From: JAFAXD01 sp963816775
GTDB lineage: Bacteria > Pseudomonadota > Alphaproteobacteria > Rhizobiales > Xanthobacteraceae
Reading direction: 5' to 3'
DNA: 64,000 bases
Assembly (NCBI GenBank): GCA_963816775.1
Contig: CAWFLX010000006.1
Location: 1-64,000 of the forward strand
Numbering within the stretch: the stretch's first letter is position 1; each line of letters opens with the position of its first letter. This document shows, piece after piece, positions 53,734-61,705 of this stretch. The position numbers and the translations under genes are program-made. The notes below the pieces were generated by a model. The model searched no databases and was not told the origin of the DNA. It worked only from the letters and a program-made list of their open reading frames with translations.

Positions 53734-54609
53734 CTATTTCTCCCACCCGAACAAGCCGGTCGGCCTGATCAGCAGAACCAGGATCATCATGACGAAGATG
53801 ACGGAGCTCGACGCCTGCGGGTAAACCACCTTGGTCAGGCCTTCGAGCAGCCCAAGGCTCACCCCGCTCACGATTGATCCCAAGATCGATCCCATTCCGC
53901 CGATCACGACCACCGCGAACACCACAATGATGATATCGGCACCCATCAGCGGGCTGACCGCATAGATTGGAGCCGCCAGCACCCCGGCGAGGCCTGAGAG
54001 TCCGACGCCGATGCCGAAACCGACAGTCACGAGCCGCGGCACGTTGATGCCGAAAGCGCGGGTAAGCGCCGGCTTTTCGGTTGCCGCCCGCAAGGTGCGG
54101 CCAAGCCAGGTTCGCTCAATCGAATACCAGGTCACAAAGCACAGGCCGAGCGCGACCACGACCACCCACACGCGGTACTTCGGCAAGAACATGAAGCCGA
54201 GGTTGTAGCCGCCGCGCAGTTCGTCCGGGATCGGGTAGGGCTGTCCCGCGGTGCCGAAGATGTAGACGAAAGAGCCCTGGATGATCAGCAGAAGGCCGAA
54301 TGTGAGCAGCAGCCCGTAGGAGTGGTCGAGCCGGTAGATGCGGCGGATCAACAGAAGCTCCAGGATCATGCCGATGGCTGCGACGCCGAGTGGTGCGAGA
54401 ATCAATGCGCCCCAGTAACCGACCCCGAGCCATTGCAGCAGCATCCACGCGAAGAAAGCGCCAACCATATAGAAGGCGCCCTGGGTCAGATTGACGATGC
54501 CAAGAAGGCCGAAGATGATCGACAGGCCGAGACTGAGAATCGCATAGAACGAGCCGTTGATCAGCCCGACCAGCAATTGCCCGGACAAGACCGGGAGCGA
54601 CATGGTCAT
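53734..54609 (-). CDS. Branched-chain amino acid-type ABC transporter permease, LivH-like
   Basis: A 291-residue permease with about eight hydrophobic segments. The N-terminal LLVGLINGSFYAILSLGLSIIFGLLGIVNLTQGAFYMVGAF is the LivH signature. The EAA-like loop is TWLGRTLRAATEKPALTRAFGINVPRLVTVGFGIGVGLSGLAGVLAAPIY. It precedes the LivM-like gene with one base between, so the two are one operon and form the heterodimeric channel. Two in-frame ATGs (54609 and 54603) are possible. Confidence 0.93.
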   Translation of the reverse strand: MTMSLPVLSGQLLVGLINGSFYAILSLGLSIIFGLLGIVNLTQGAFYMVGAFFAWMLLQWLGVGYWGALILAPLGVAAIGMILELLLIRRIYRLDHSYGLLLTFGLLLIIQGSFVYIFGTAGQPYPIPDELRGGYNLGFMFLPKYRVWVVVVALGLCFVTWYSIERTWLGRTLRAATEKPALTRAFGINVPRLVTVGFGIGVGLSGLAGVLAAPIYAVSPLMGADIIIVVFAVVVIGGMGSILGSIVSGVSLGLLEGLTKVVYPQASSSVIFVMMILVLLIRPTGLFGWEK

Positions 54610-54678
54610 TTTTTAGCCACCGCTCCCCTGCGCCACCGTTCGACGTCGATCAGCAATTATCGCACGAGATCCACCTTA

Positions 54679-55879
54679 CTACCGGACGAGCGAACATTGG
54701 CTCGGATCGGCCGGCGGGAACATTTTGTCGATGGGGATCGCGGCGACCTGTTTGAGGTAGTCCCACGGCTCCTTTGATTCGGAAGGCGCTTTGACGCGGT
54801 AGAGATCTGCGTTGAACAGCACGCGGCCGTCCGCCCGGACCTTGACCTGTTCGCCCCAGCGCGGCGCCCCGACTTCCTTCATGCGGGCTACGATCTTCTT
54901 GGGATCGTCGGTCCCGATATCCTGGACCGTTTTCAGATAGGCGGTGATGGCCGAATAGTCCGAGCTATGGGTAAAGTTCGGCATCCGGTTGAACTTCGCG
55001 AAAAAAGCCTTGCCGAACGCGCGCATCACGTCGTTGCGGTCCCAGTAATACTCCTGCATCACGTAGACGCCCTGCATAGTCTGCAGCCCGACCGCGTGTA
55101 CGTCGGAGAGGTTCAGCACGAAAGCCGCGAGTCGCTGTTTCGAGGAGGGCAGGATGTTGAACTCGACCGCCTGTTTGATCAGGTTGGATAGATCGAGCCC
55201 AATGGCACCGGCGCCGATCACGTCGGCGCCGGAGGCCTGCGCGCGCAGCAGGTACTGGGTGAAATCTCCGGTTCCGGTCGGAAAATAGACGACGTCGAGC
55301 ACCTTGCCGCCCAGCTGTTCGATGAACGGCGTCGCCTCGGCGACCAGATCCTTGCCGATCTGATAGTCCGGCATGATGAGGAACCAGGTCTTGGCGCCAT
55401 CGGCCGTCAGGGCGCTTACCGGCGAACGCGCGAGCGAGGATGTGTTGTTGACCCAGTGCACGGCGTTGGGCGAGCAACCCTTGAGCGTAAGCACCGGCGT
55501 GGCCGCGACCGTCGCCATGAACAGTTCTGTCCTTCTCGGTAGCCATCGCCTGGATTGCAATCGCTGCCGCGGAGGCCGGGACGTCAACGATCAGATCGAC
55601 ATTCTCCGCTTCGTACCAACGGCGGGCGATCTGCACGGCGAGATCGGGCTTCGATTGCATGTCGGCCGAAATGAGTTCGACCGGTTTGCCCAGAACCTTG
55701 CCGCCAAAGTGCTCGACCGCGAGTTGGCCGGCCAGTACAGAGCCAGGCCCCATGGCGGTGGATGCAAAACTCGTGAGATCGGTCAGCACCCCGATCTTGA
55801 CGGATTTCTCGCCGGCGGTGGCAACGCCAGTGAGCGCAGCCAGGATCGCAAGCGCGCCGAGAAGCCGCGATGATCGCAT
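54679..55879 (-). pseudogene. LivK-type ABC substrate-binding protein, frameshifted
   Basis: The first frame from the ATG at 55879 (GGGAGG upstream) gives the signal peptide and KIGVLTDLTSFASTAMGPGSVLAGQLAVEHFGGKVLGKPVELI, then VDVPASAAAIAIQAMATEKD, and then loses its sense. The second frame supplies ELFMATVAATPVLTLKGC, PDYQIGKDLVAEATPFIEQLGGKVLDVVYFPTG and the rest to the stop at 54679. The break is near 55525-55535; one missing or extra base restores EKD-x-ELFMATVAATP. A restored protein would have about 399 residues, normal for the family. It heads the liv-type operon. Decay or a one-base sequencing error. Confidence 0.88.
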
Positions 55880-55917
55880 CGGTTTCCTCCCAGATTTGAA
55901 CGGCGTTGCTTCGCCGA

Positions 55918-57222
55918 TTATTCGGCCGGGATCTGCGCCCGGTTCTGATCAGCTGCCGTTCCGGCGCGCCACCAGCCGGCGCGCACGTCAATCGATGCTG
56001 GCAGCGTGTTGGCGCGCACGATCAGGTCTTGCAGCGCGTTCGGCTGTCCCTCACGTTCGACGAGCAGGGGATCGCGCCCTTGGCGAACATCCTCGACCGC
56101 TTTGAGCAATTGCCGGCGCATCAGGATGATGGGGCGGTCGGTAGTGCCGAGATGTTCGCGCGAACGATCCATGATCCGCCCCTGGGCTTCGACTGCCAGC
56201 AGATCCTGGTCGTAGAAGTTGCGCCCAACGCCCGCAAAGGTCGTCGCCTTCATCTCCTGGCGATCCTGCAGGTAACGATTTTGCGCGTTGCGTGGCGATC
56301 GATAGGTCTTGTCCAAATCGCCGAAAAAGACGCTCGCCACGAATTCCTTGTCGATCGGGCCGGCGTACCGATAGAGCACGGTGTATTTCCAATGCGCGCC
56401 ATCGTCGATGGGAACGTGCCAGTGCATCTGGTAGCCAAGATTGGGTTGATGCGAGCTCTTGCGCGGATTGAACAAAGGCACGCCGTCGAACGCCGACGAA
56501 TTCGGCATGATAAAGTTGGTAATGCGCACCAGCTTTTTGTCGGAAGCGACGTTGCGGATCGCGAAAATGCGATACCCGTAAGCGGTCTCCTCAATATCGA
56601 GCTGCGGCGCCACATCGGCCGCAATCAGATCGTTGATGGCTGGATCAAGCGAGTTGTGCGCGCCGAAGGCGACATGCAGAAACGACAGGTGCTGCGGGTC
56701 GACGTTGCCCTCATTGCCCTGCAGGTAGTTGCAGGCGTGGTAGATCTTGGTGGACCAGGTCTGTTCCGGTGGGCAGGTCATGAACGGGAAATCGGGGACG
56801 CGGGGCGGCTGTCCGGGGCCCATGTAGGTCAGGATCAGCCCGCCGGCTTCGTGACACGGATAGGCGGTGTGACGGATCTTATCCTTGTAGTCGCTCGTCG
56901 CCGGCTCGCCCGGCTGCTCGAGGCAACGCCCATCCCCTGACATCAGCCAGCCGTGGTAGATGCAACGCAGGCCGCCCTTGTCGAGCCGACCGTAACTCAA
57001 ATCGACGCTGCGGTGCGGGCAATAGCGGCCAATCAGCCGCGCCCGGCCGCTCGGGTCCCGGAACAGAACCAGGTCTTCGCCGAAGATACGCGTTGGCACC
57101 GGCGCGTCGGCCGAAAGCTCCTCGGACAAAGCGACAGGCTGCCAATAGCGCCGCATCAGCTCGCCGCCTGGCGTTCCCGCGTCGGTGAGCGTGATGAGGT
57201 CGTTCTGTTCCTTGGTGAGCAT
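55918..57222 (-). CDS. Rieske non-haem iron ring-hydroxylating oxygenase, catalytic subunit
   Basis: A 434-residue oxygenase of the phthalate-4,5-dioxygenase-like group. The Rieske [2Fe-2S] ligands are Cys68 and His70 in YCPHRSVDL and Cys87 and His90 in RCIYHGW. The mononuclear iron His178 and His183 lie in NVDPQHLSFLHVAF, with Asp175 as bridge. It oxidises an aromatic or heterocyclic ring using electrons from a reductase not in the window. GGAGGA precedes the ATG at 57222. It directly precedes the frameshifted Liv-like binding protein (38 bases), so uptake and first oxidation may be one operon. Confidence 0.92.
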   Translation of the reverse strand: MLTKEQNDLITLTDAGTPGGELMRRYWQPVALSEELSADAPVPTRIFGEDLVLFRDPSGRARLIGRYCPHRSVDLSYGRLDKGGLRCIYHGWLMSGDGRCLEQPGEPATSDYKDKIRHTAYPCHEAGGLILTYMGPGQPPRVPDFPFMTCPPEQTWSTKIYHACNYLQGNEGNVDPQHLSFLHVAFGAHNSLDPAINDLIAADVAPQLDIEETAYGYRIFAIRNVASDKKLVRITNFIMPNSSAFDGVPLFNPRKSSHQPNLGYQMHWHVPIDDGAHWKYTVLYRYAGPIDKEFVASVFFGDLDKTYRSPRNAQNRYLQDRQEMKATTFAGVGRNFYDQDLLAVEAQGRIMDRSREHLGTTDRPIILMRRQLLKAVEDVRQGRDPLLVEREGQPNALQDLIVRANTLPASIDVRAGWWRAGTAADQNRAQIPAE

Positions 57223-57430
57223 GGCGTTCCTCCGGGCTGTCCTGCTTGAACGCGGGATCGGCTCCATACTCCGCGCATCTTGCGACCCTGCGCAGGGACG
57301 TGCAACAGGTCGCGGCGCTTCCGGATTGGAAGGCGGCATGACGGAGGCCGCATAGCTCCCTAGAATCTCGGGTGCTGCCGTCTGTTATGCAGACCCATGC
57401 CGGGCAGGACAGGCCACGGCGAGGTAAACA

Positions 57431-58357
57431 ATGAAGCTTGCCGTTCCCGACGTCATTTCGAACTCGTATTTTCCAGCGGCCGCCGCGGTGGAACTCGGTT
57501 TCTTTCGACGCGAGGGCCTCGACGTTTCGCTCGAGCTTATTTTCCCCGTCGACAAAGCCTACCAGGCGCTGCGTGAGGGTACCGTCGACCTCGTCGGCGG
57601 CTCGGCTCATTCGGCGCTCGCCGCGTTTCCGGAATGGGACGGCGTCAAGCTCATCTGCGCGCAGGCGCAAGGCATGTATTGGTTTTTGGTCATGCGCTCG
57701 GACCTCAAGCCCACGCGAGGTGACCTCGAGGTGGTTCGGGGGCGCCGGATCGGCGCGGCTCCCTGGGTCGAAATGGGGCTTCGCCAGCTGCTCATCCGCG
57801 CCGGTATCGATCCGCAACGCGACGGCGTCGAGATTGCTCCGGTGCCGGGAGCGAGCGGTTCCGGCGTCAACTTCGGCGTCACCGCCGCGAAGGCCCTTGA
57901 GGCCGGCAAGATCGATGGCTTCTGGGCCAATGGCATGGGCACGGAAGTCGCGGTTCGTGGCGGTTACGGCAGCGTCGTTCTCGATATTCGGCGCGGTGAC
58001 GGGCCAGCCGAGTGCTTCAACTATACGATGGCATCCATCGCAGCGACCGAGCGCTTGATCGACGGATCGCCGGACATCGCGGCCGCGGCCGTGCGGGCCA
58101 TTGTCGCAACCCAAACGGCACTTAAGGAAGATGTGACGCACGCCCGATCCGTCGGCCAAAAGCTCTTTCCGGCGTCGGAAGCCGCGCTGATCGTCGATCT
58201 GATCCGTCGCGATCTGCCCTATTACGACGCAGCAATTCCGCAAGGGTTCGTCTCAGGCATGAACGCATTCGCGCGCCAGATTGGCATTCTAAAAGGCGAG
58301 ACCCCCTACGAGAGCGTCGTGGCGACCCAGTTCAGCCCACTGTGGCAAGCTCGATGA
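57431..58357 (+). CDS. NMT1/SsuA-like substrate-binding protein, no signal peptide
   Basis: A 308-residue periplasmic-binding-fold protein of the THI5/NMT1/SsuA type. It has LAVPDVISNSYFPAAAAVELGFFRREGLDVSLELI at the start, DKAYQALREGTVDLVGGSAHSAL and VRGRRIGAAPWVEMGLRQLLIRAG. No signal peptide is seen; the protein begins directly with the first strand, so either the start is wrong or it acts in the cytoplasm. GCGAGG precedes the ATG at 57431. It is divergent from the Rieske oxygenase gene and therefore likely part of the same catabolic locus. Confidence 0.85.
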   Translation: MKLAVPDVISNSYFPAAAAVELGFFRREGLDVSLELIFPVDKAYQALREGTVDLVGGSAHSALAAFPEWDGVKLICAQAQGMYWFLVMRSDLKPTRGDLEVVRGRRIGAAPWVEMGLRQLLIRAGIDPQRDGVEIAPVPGASGSGVNFGVTAAKALEAGKIDGFWANGMGTEVAVRGGYGSVVLDIRRGDGPAECFNYTMASIAATERLIDGSPDIAAAAVRAIVATQTALKEDVTHARSVGQKLFPASEAALIVDLIRRDLPYYDAAIPQGFVSGMNAFARQIGILKGETPYESVVATQFSPLWQAR

Positions 58358-58388
58358 TTGCCGGCCTGTGGTGCGGGTGGAAAAGGTG

Positions 58389-59588
58389 TCACCCATGGCG
58401 TACGCTCTCGAGTAGCGAGGTGCGCAACAAAAACGCCCGGTGGGCAGCCGCATCCGCCGCGGTCCGGCGCAGAAACGCAAAATTCTCGGCGCGCGCGTTC
58501 GGGTCTTTGGCCTCCAGCCGTTTCTTGTTGGCGATGGTCTGCTCCTGCACGTACTTCACATTGATCGGCCGGCGGCGCGCGTCGTATAGCGCCAGATGAT
58601 CTTCGTCCTCTTCGCCGCGCAACACCTTGCCCAACAGACCGGCGAGCTCGACGGCGTCGTGAATTCCGCAATTGAGACCGAGCCCGCCAATCGGGTTGTT
58701 GATGTGCGCTGCGTCGCCCGCGAGAAAAACGCGGCCGTGGCTGAAGCGCGCGGCCACGCGCTGGTGGACGTTATAGAGATTGCGGTGGACGATTGGATAG
58801 GTCCCGGACTTGGGGAAAAATTTTTGTAGACGCTGCTGCACCGAGTCCTCGTTGAAGATCTCTTCGTCAGTCTCGCCCGGCAGGGTCGGGAACACGACGC
58901 GCCATAGCCCGCGCCCGTCGTTGCCTGCGACCTTGAACAGGTTTGCCCACTCGTCGGGATCCGAAAAATACGAGCGGAAGCCGCAGCCGCGTTCCCGCGC
59001 GAAGTCGAACGGGGTGGTGAGCACCAGAAAGCGCTCGGGAAACGTATAGCCTTCGAATGCGATGCCAAGCGCCTTGCGCACCGTCGAACGCCCGCCGTCG
59101 GCGCCAATCAGATAGCTGCCCGTCACCCGTTCGGTCCTGTTGCCCCGCCGGACTGTCACCGCGACGGCATGCGCGTCGGCCTCGGCCTCGGTGACCTGTG
59201 CCGAAAACTCGTAGCTGGCGTCGGCAAAGCCGCGCAGGCGTTCGATCGCGAGGTTGACCAGCTTGTGCTGTTCGCATTGCACGACGAACGGATAGGGCGT
59301 GTCGCGCGCGAGCACCGCGTGATCGAATTCAGCGATTAGCTGACCGGACGGCCGGTCCCAGAATTGAAACGTACGCGCCACGAGGCCGCGCGCAATCAGG
59401 TCGTCGATCAACCTTAGATCGGCCAGCATTTCCAGCGTCGCCGGATGGGTGGTCGCGGCGCGCGGCAACTCATCAATCGCGGCGTCGGCCTCAAACACCC
59501 GGACGGCAACACCTTGCCGCGCTAGCGCCAGCGCGGCGATCGCGCCAACCGGGCCGCCGCCGGCAATCAGAACAGGGTGCTCGGTCAT
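58389..59588 (-). CDS. FAD-dependent aromatic monooxygenase (PheA/TfdB/UbiH type)
   Basis: A 399-residue flavoprotein. The dinucleotide fold starts VLIAGGGPVGAIAALALARQG with the acidic ribose-binding E in VRVFEAD. The DG motif is SYLIGADGGRSTVRKALG and the GD motif is GRVFLAGDAAHINNPIGGLGLNCGIHDAVELA. It hydroxylates an aromatic ring with NAD(P)H. Such proteins follow ring-oxygenases in phenolic or resorcinol catabolism. The ATG at 59588 lies next to the composite repeat, so part of its leader consists of repeat. It converges with the NMT1-like gene. Confidence 0.92.
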   Translation of the reverse strand: MTEHPVLIAGGGPVGAIAALALARQGVAVRVFEADAAIDELPRAATTHPATLEMLADLRLIDDLIARGLVARTFQFWDRPSGQLIAEFDHAVLARDTPYPFVVQCEQHKLVNLAIERLRGFADASYEFSAQVTEAEADAHAVAVTVRRGNRTERVTGSYLIGADGGRSTVRKALGIAFEGYTFPERFLVLTTPFDFARERGCGFRSYFSDPDEWANLFKVAGNDGRGLWRVVFPTLPGETDEEIFNEDSVQQRLQKFFPKSGTYPIVHRNLYNVHQRVAARFSHGRVFLAGDAAHINNPIGGLGLNCGIHDAVELAGLLGKVLRGEEDEDHLALYDARRRPINVKYVQEQTIANKKRLEAKDPNARAENFAFLRRTAADAAAHRAFLLRTSLLESVRHG

Positions 59589-59593
59589 TCCTA

Positions 59594-59759
59594 CGAGTGT
59601 CCCGATTCCGAAGTTCGCACTACCTTGCGGCACCCTCTGATGCGAACTTCGGAATCAAAGAGACACTAGCAAATTAATGATTCTGGTGTGGTTTTTGGAT
59701 TTGAAGTTCTATGCGAGCGTGCGGCCAAAGTAGTAGGAACTTCAAATCCACCACACTAG
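59594..59759. repeat. Composite double-hairpin repeat, copy B
   Basis: Element 1 (59594-59669) has a perfect 16-bp stem, 59604-59619 with 59641-59656, and ends GACACTAG. A 13-base linker follows. Element 2 (59683-59759) has a 13-bp stem, 59697-59709 with 59737-59749, plus CTGGTGTGG/CCACACTAG ends. The pair is the reverse-orientation counterpart of copy A at 34225-34399. It fills the gap between the Bug receptor 7 stop and the monooxygenase start, and is the better preserved copy. Confidence 0.9.
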
Positions 59760-59760
59760 G

Positions 59761-60735
59761 TCATTGTTCCTTGACGCCCGCGATCTTCACCGCTTCGGCC
59801 CAGAGCGGAATATCCGCGGCGATCAGGGCGGCGAACTCGGCCGGGGTGTTGCCGAGCGGGTCGACGCCTAGGCGGCCGAGGCGTTCGGCGAATGCCGGAT
59901 CCTTTGCGGCGCGTTCGACTTCGCTCGCTACCCGCTCGATGGTTTGTGGCGGCGTTCCAGCGGGTGCCATCAAGCCATTCCAGGTCATCGTTTTGAACGT
60001 GGGATAGCCTTGCTCGACGACGGTCGGCACGTCGGGAATTTGCGCGGCGCGCTTGTCGCTCGACACGCCGATCAGGCGGATATTGCCGGCGGCGGCTTGT
60101 GGGAGCGCGTCGGACAGGTTGGAGAAGATCGCAGGGACATGGCCGGCAACCACGTCCGACATCGCAGGCGCGCCGCCCTTGTAGGGCACGTGCACCATGT
60201 CGACGCCGGCGAGCTTCAGGAACAGCGCCATCGACAAGTGGGTGAGGCTGCCAACGCCGGCTGACGCATAGCTGAGCGGTTGTGGCTGCGCCCGCACGTA
60301 GGCAACGAATTCGGCAATCGTCTTGACCGGCACATCCTTGTTCACCGCGAGCACGAACGGGTTGGTGCCGATCACGCTGATTGGCACAAAATCCTTCACC
60401 GGGTCGTAGCGTGTTTTCGAAATCGCCGGAACGATGGCGATTTGCGGCAGTGACGCTACGAACAGGGTGTAACCGTCGGCCGGTGCGCGGGCGGCGAGCT
60501 CAGCCGCGATCGCGCCGCCGGCGCCGGCGCGATTCTCGACCACGAACTGTTGGTGCAGGTTGTCGCTGAGCCATTGCGCAATCGAGCGGGCAATCCCGTC
60601 GGTACTGCCGCCGGCCGCGAACGGAACGATCACGGTCACCGGCCGCTGAGGCCAGTCCTGCGACCGCGCCCCCCCTGCGAGTCCGACGGCGAGCGCGGCG
60701 GCGAGCGCGATCAAGCCCAAGTTGCGCGCAAGCAT
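59761..60735 (-). CDS. Bug-family tripartite tricarboxylate transporter receptor 7
   Basis: A 324-residue Bug/TctC receptor. The signal peptide (MLARNLGLIALAAALAVGLAGGARSQ) is followed by WPQRPVTVIVPFAAGGSTDGIAR, VVENRAGAGGAIAAE, PADGYTLFVA, MVHVPYKGGAPAM and IPDVPTVVEQGYPTF. An ATG ten codons upstream (60765) is also possible. The composite repeat begins two bases after the stop. It sits among aromatic-catabolism genes, so its ligand may be an aromatic acid. Confidence 0.94.
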   Translation of the reverse strand: MLARNLGLIALAAALAVGLAGGARSQDWPQRPVTVIVPFAAGGSTDGIARSIAQWLSDNLHQQFVVENRAGAGGAIAAELAARAPADGYTLFVASLPQIAIVPAISKTRYDPVKDFVPISVIGTNPFVLAVNKDVPVKTIAEFVAYVRAQPQPLSYASAGVGSLTHLSMALFLKLAGVDMVHVPYKGGAPAMSDVVAGHVPAIFSNLSDALPQAAAGNIRLIGVSSDKRAAQIPDVPTVVEQGYPTFKTMTWNGLMAPAGTPPQTIERVASEVERAAKDPAFAERLGRLGVDPLGNTPAEFAALIAADIPLWAEAVKIAGVKEQ

Positions 60736-60808
60736 GGCTAACTTTCTGATCAGGTAGCTGATCATCCAATCGTATCTCTGGGTCGGTCGAACACCGGGAA
60801 GGATATAT

Positions 60809-61705
60809 CTAAAGGCTTTCCACGAAAGCTACCATGCGCTTGCGTTCTTCCGGATCCGGTAAACGTCCACGCATCGCGCCCAGATTATCCGCCATGTGCG
60901 CCGGGTTGGAGGTGCCAGGAATAACCGCCGTCACACGCTGATCGGCGAGCAGGTATTTGAGAAAGAACTGGGCCCAACTGCCCGCAAAATCCTTCGCCCA
61001 ATCGGGAAGGGATTGTCCACGCACGGTACGGAATAGTCGGCCGCTGCCGAAGGGTTGGGCAGTCAATACCGCGGCCCTGACGTCGGCTGCCAGCGGCAGA
61101 ATCCGCTTTTCGACTTCGCGGTTGTCCACGGAATAGTCGATCTGCACAAAATCCGGCTTTTCACGCCGGAGTACCGCTTCGATCGCGGCGAAATCGCGAT
61201 GAAATGTTGACGTGATGCCGATATAGCGACAGATGCCTTGCGTCTTCCAATCCTTGAACTGGGCAAGGGACTGGCGCGGATTGCTGACGTTATGGAACTG
61301 CAACAAGTCGAGCTTGGTCATCTTCAGACGCGTCAGTGAGCGTTTGAGCTCGGCCGCATCGGGCGCTTCGAGCTTGGTGGCGATGAAAATCTTGTCGCGC
61401 AGGCCAGCGCTCGCGATGGCGTTGCCGAGCACAATTTCGGCGCTGCCATAGGTCGACCCGGTATCGACGAGTCGGCCGCCGGTTTCGACCAAGGTTGCCA
61501 GAACCCCCGCCGCGGCACGCTGCGTTTGCTCGTTGTCAGAATCAAACACATAGGCGGTGCCCAGCCCTACGGCCGGCAAGCGCTCTCCGCTGCTCGGGAT
61601 CGCGCGCGTAATGAGTTGTGCATCGGTGCGCTGACCAGATGCCGGTCGCGCCAATAGTCCCGCAGCCAGCATCGCTCCAAAGGTTCGGCGCGTCGTGCCG
61701 ATCAT
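60809..61705 (-). CDS. Aldo/keto reductase with twin-arginine-like leader
   Basis: A 298-residue TIM-barrel reductase. A twin-arginine-like leader MIGTTRRTFGAMLAAGLLARPASG precedes the barrel. Catalytic residues are present: the Asp in VDTGSTYGSAE, Tyr in the same segment, Lys in IATKLEAPD and His in LLQFHNVSNP. The NADPH-binding end has VIPGTSNPAHMADNLGAM. It overlaps the preceding transporter gene by four bases (ATGA), indicating coupled translation. An exported aldo/keto reductase is unusual because NADPH is cytoplasmic; the leader may not be cleaved or used. Confidence 0.9.
   Translation of the reverse strand: MIGTTRRTFGAMLAAGLLARPASGQRTDAQLITRAIPSSGERLPAVGLGTAYVFDSDNEQTQRAAAGVLATLVETGGRLVDTGSTYGSAEIVLGNAIASAGLRDKIFIATKLEAPDAAELKRSLTRLKMTKLDLLQFHNVSNPRQSLAQFKDWKTQGICRYIGITSTFHRDFAAIEAVLRREKPDFVQIDYSVDNREVEKRILPLAADVRAAVLTAQPFGSGRLFRTVRGQSLPDWAKDFAGSWAQFFLKYLLADQRVTAVIPGTSNPAHMADNLGAMRGRLPDPEERKRMVAFVESL

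Noticed and set aside
56879..58243. Long minus-strand frame (454 codons) across the Rieske/NMT1-like region
   Set aside because: It overlaps two well-supported genes and reads as an antisense shadow of GC-rich codons.
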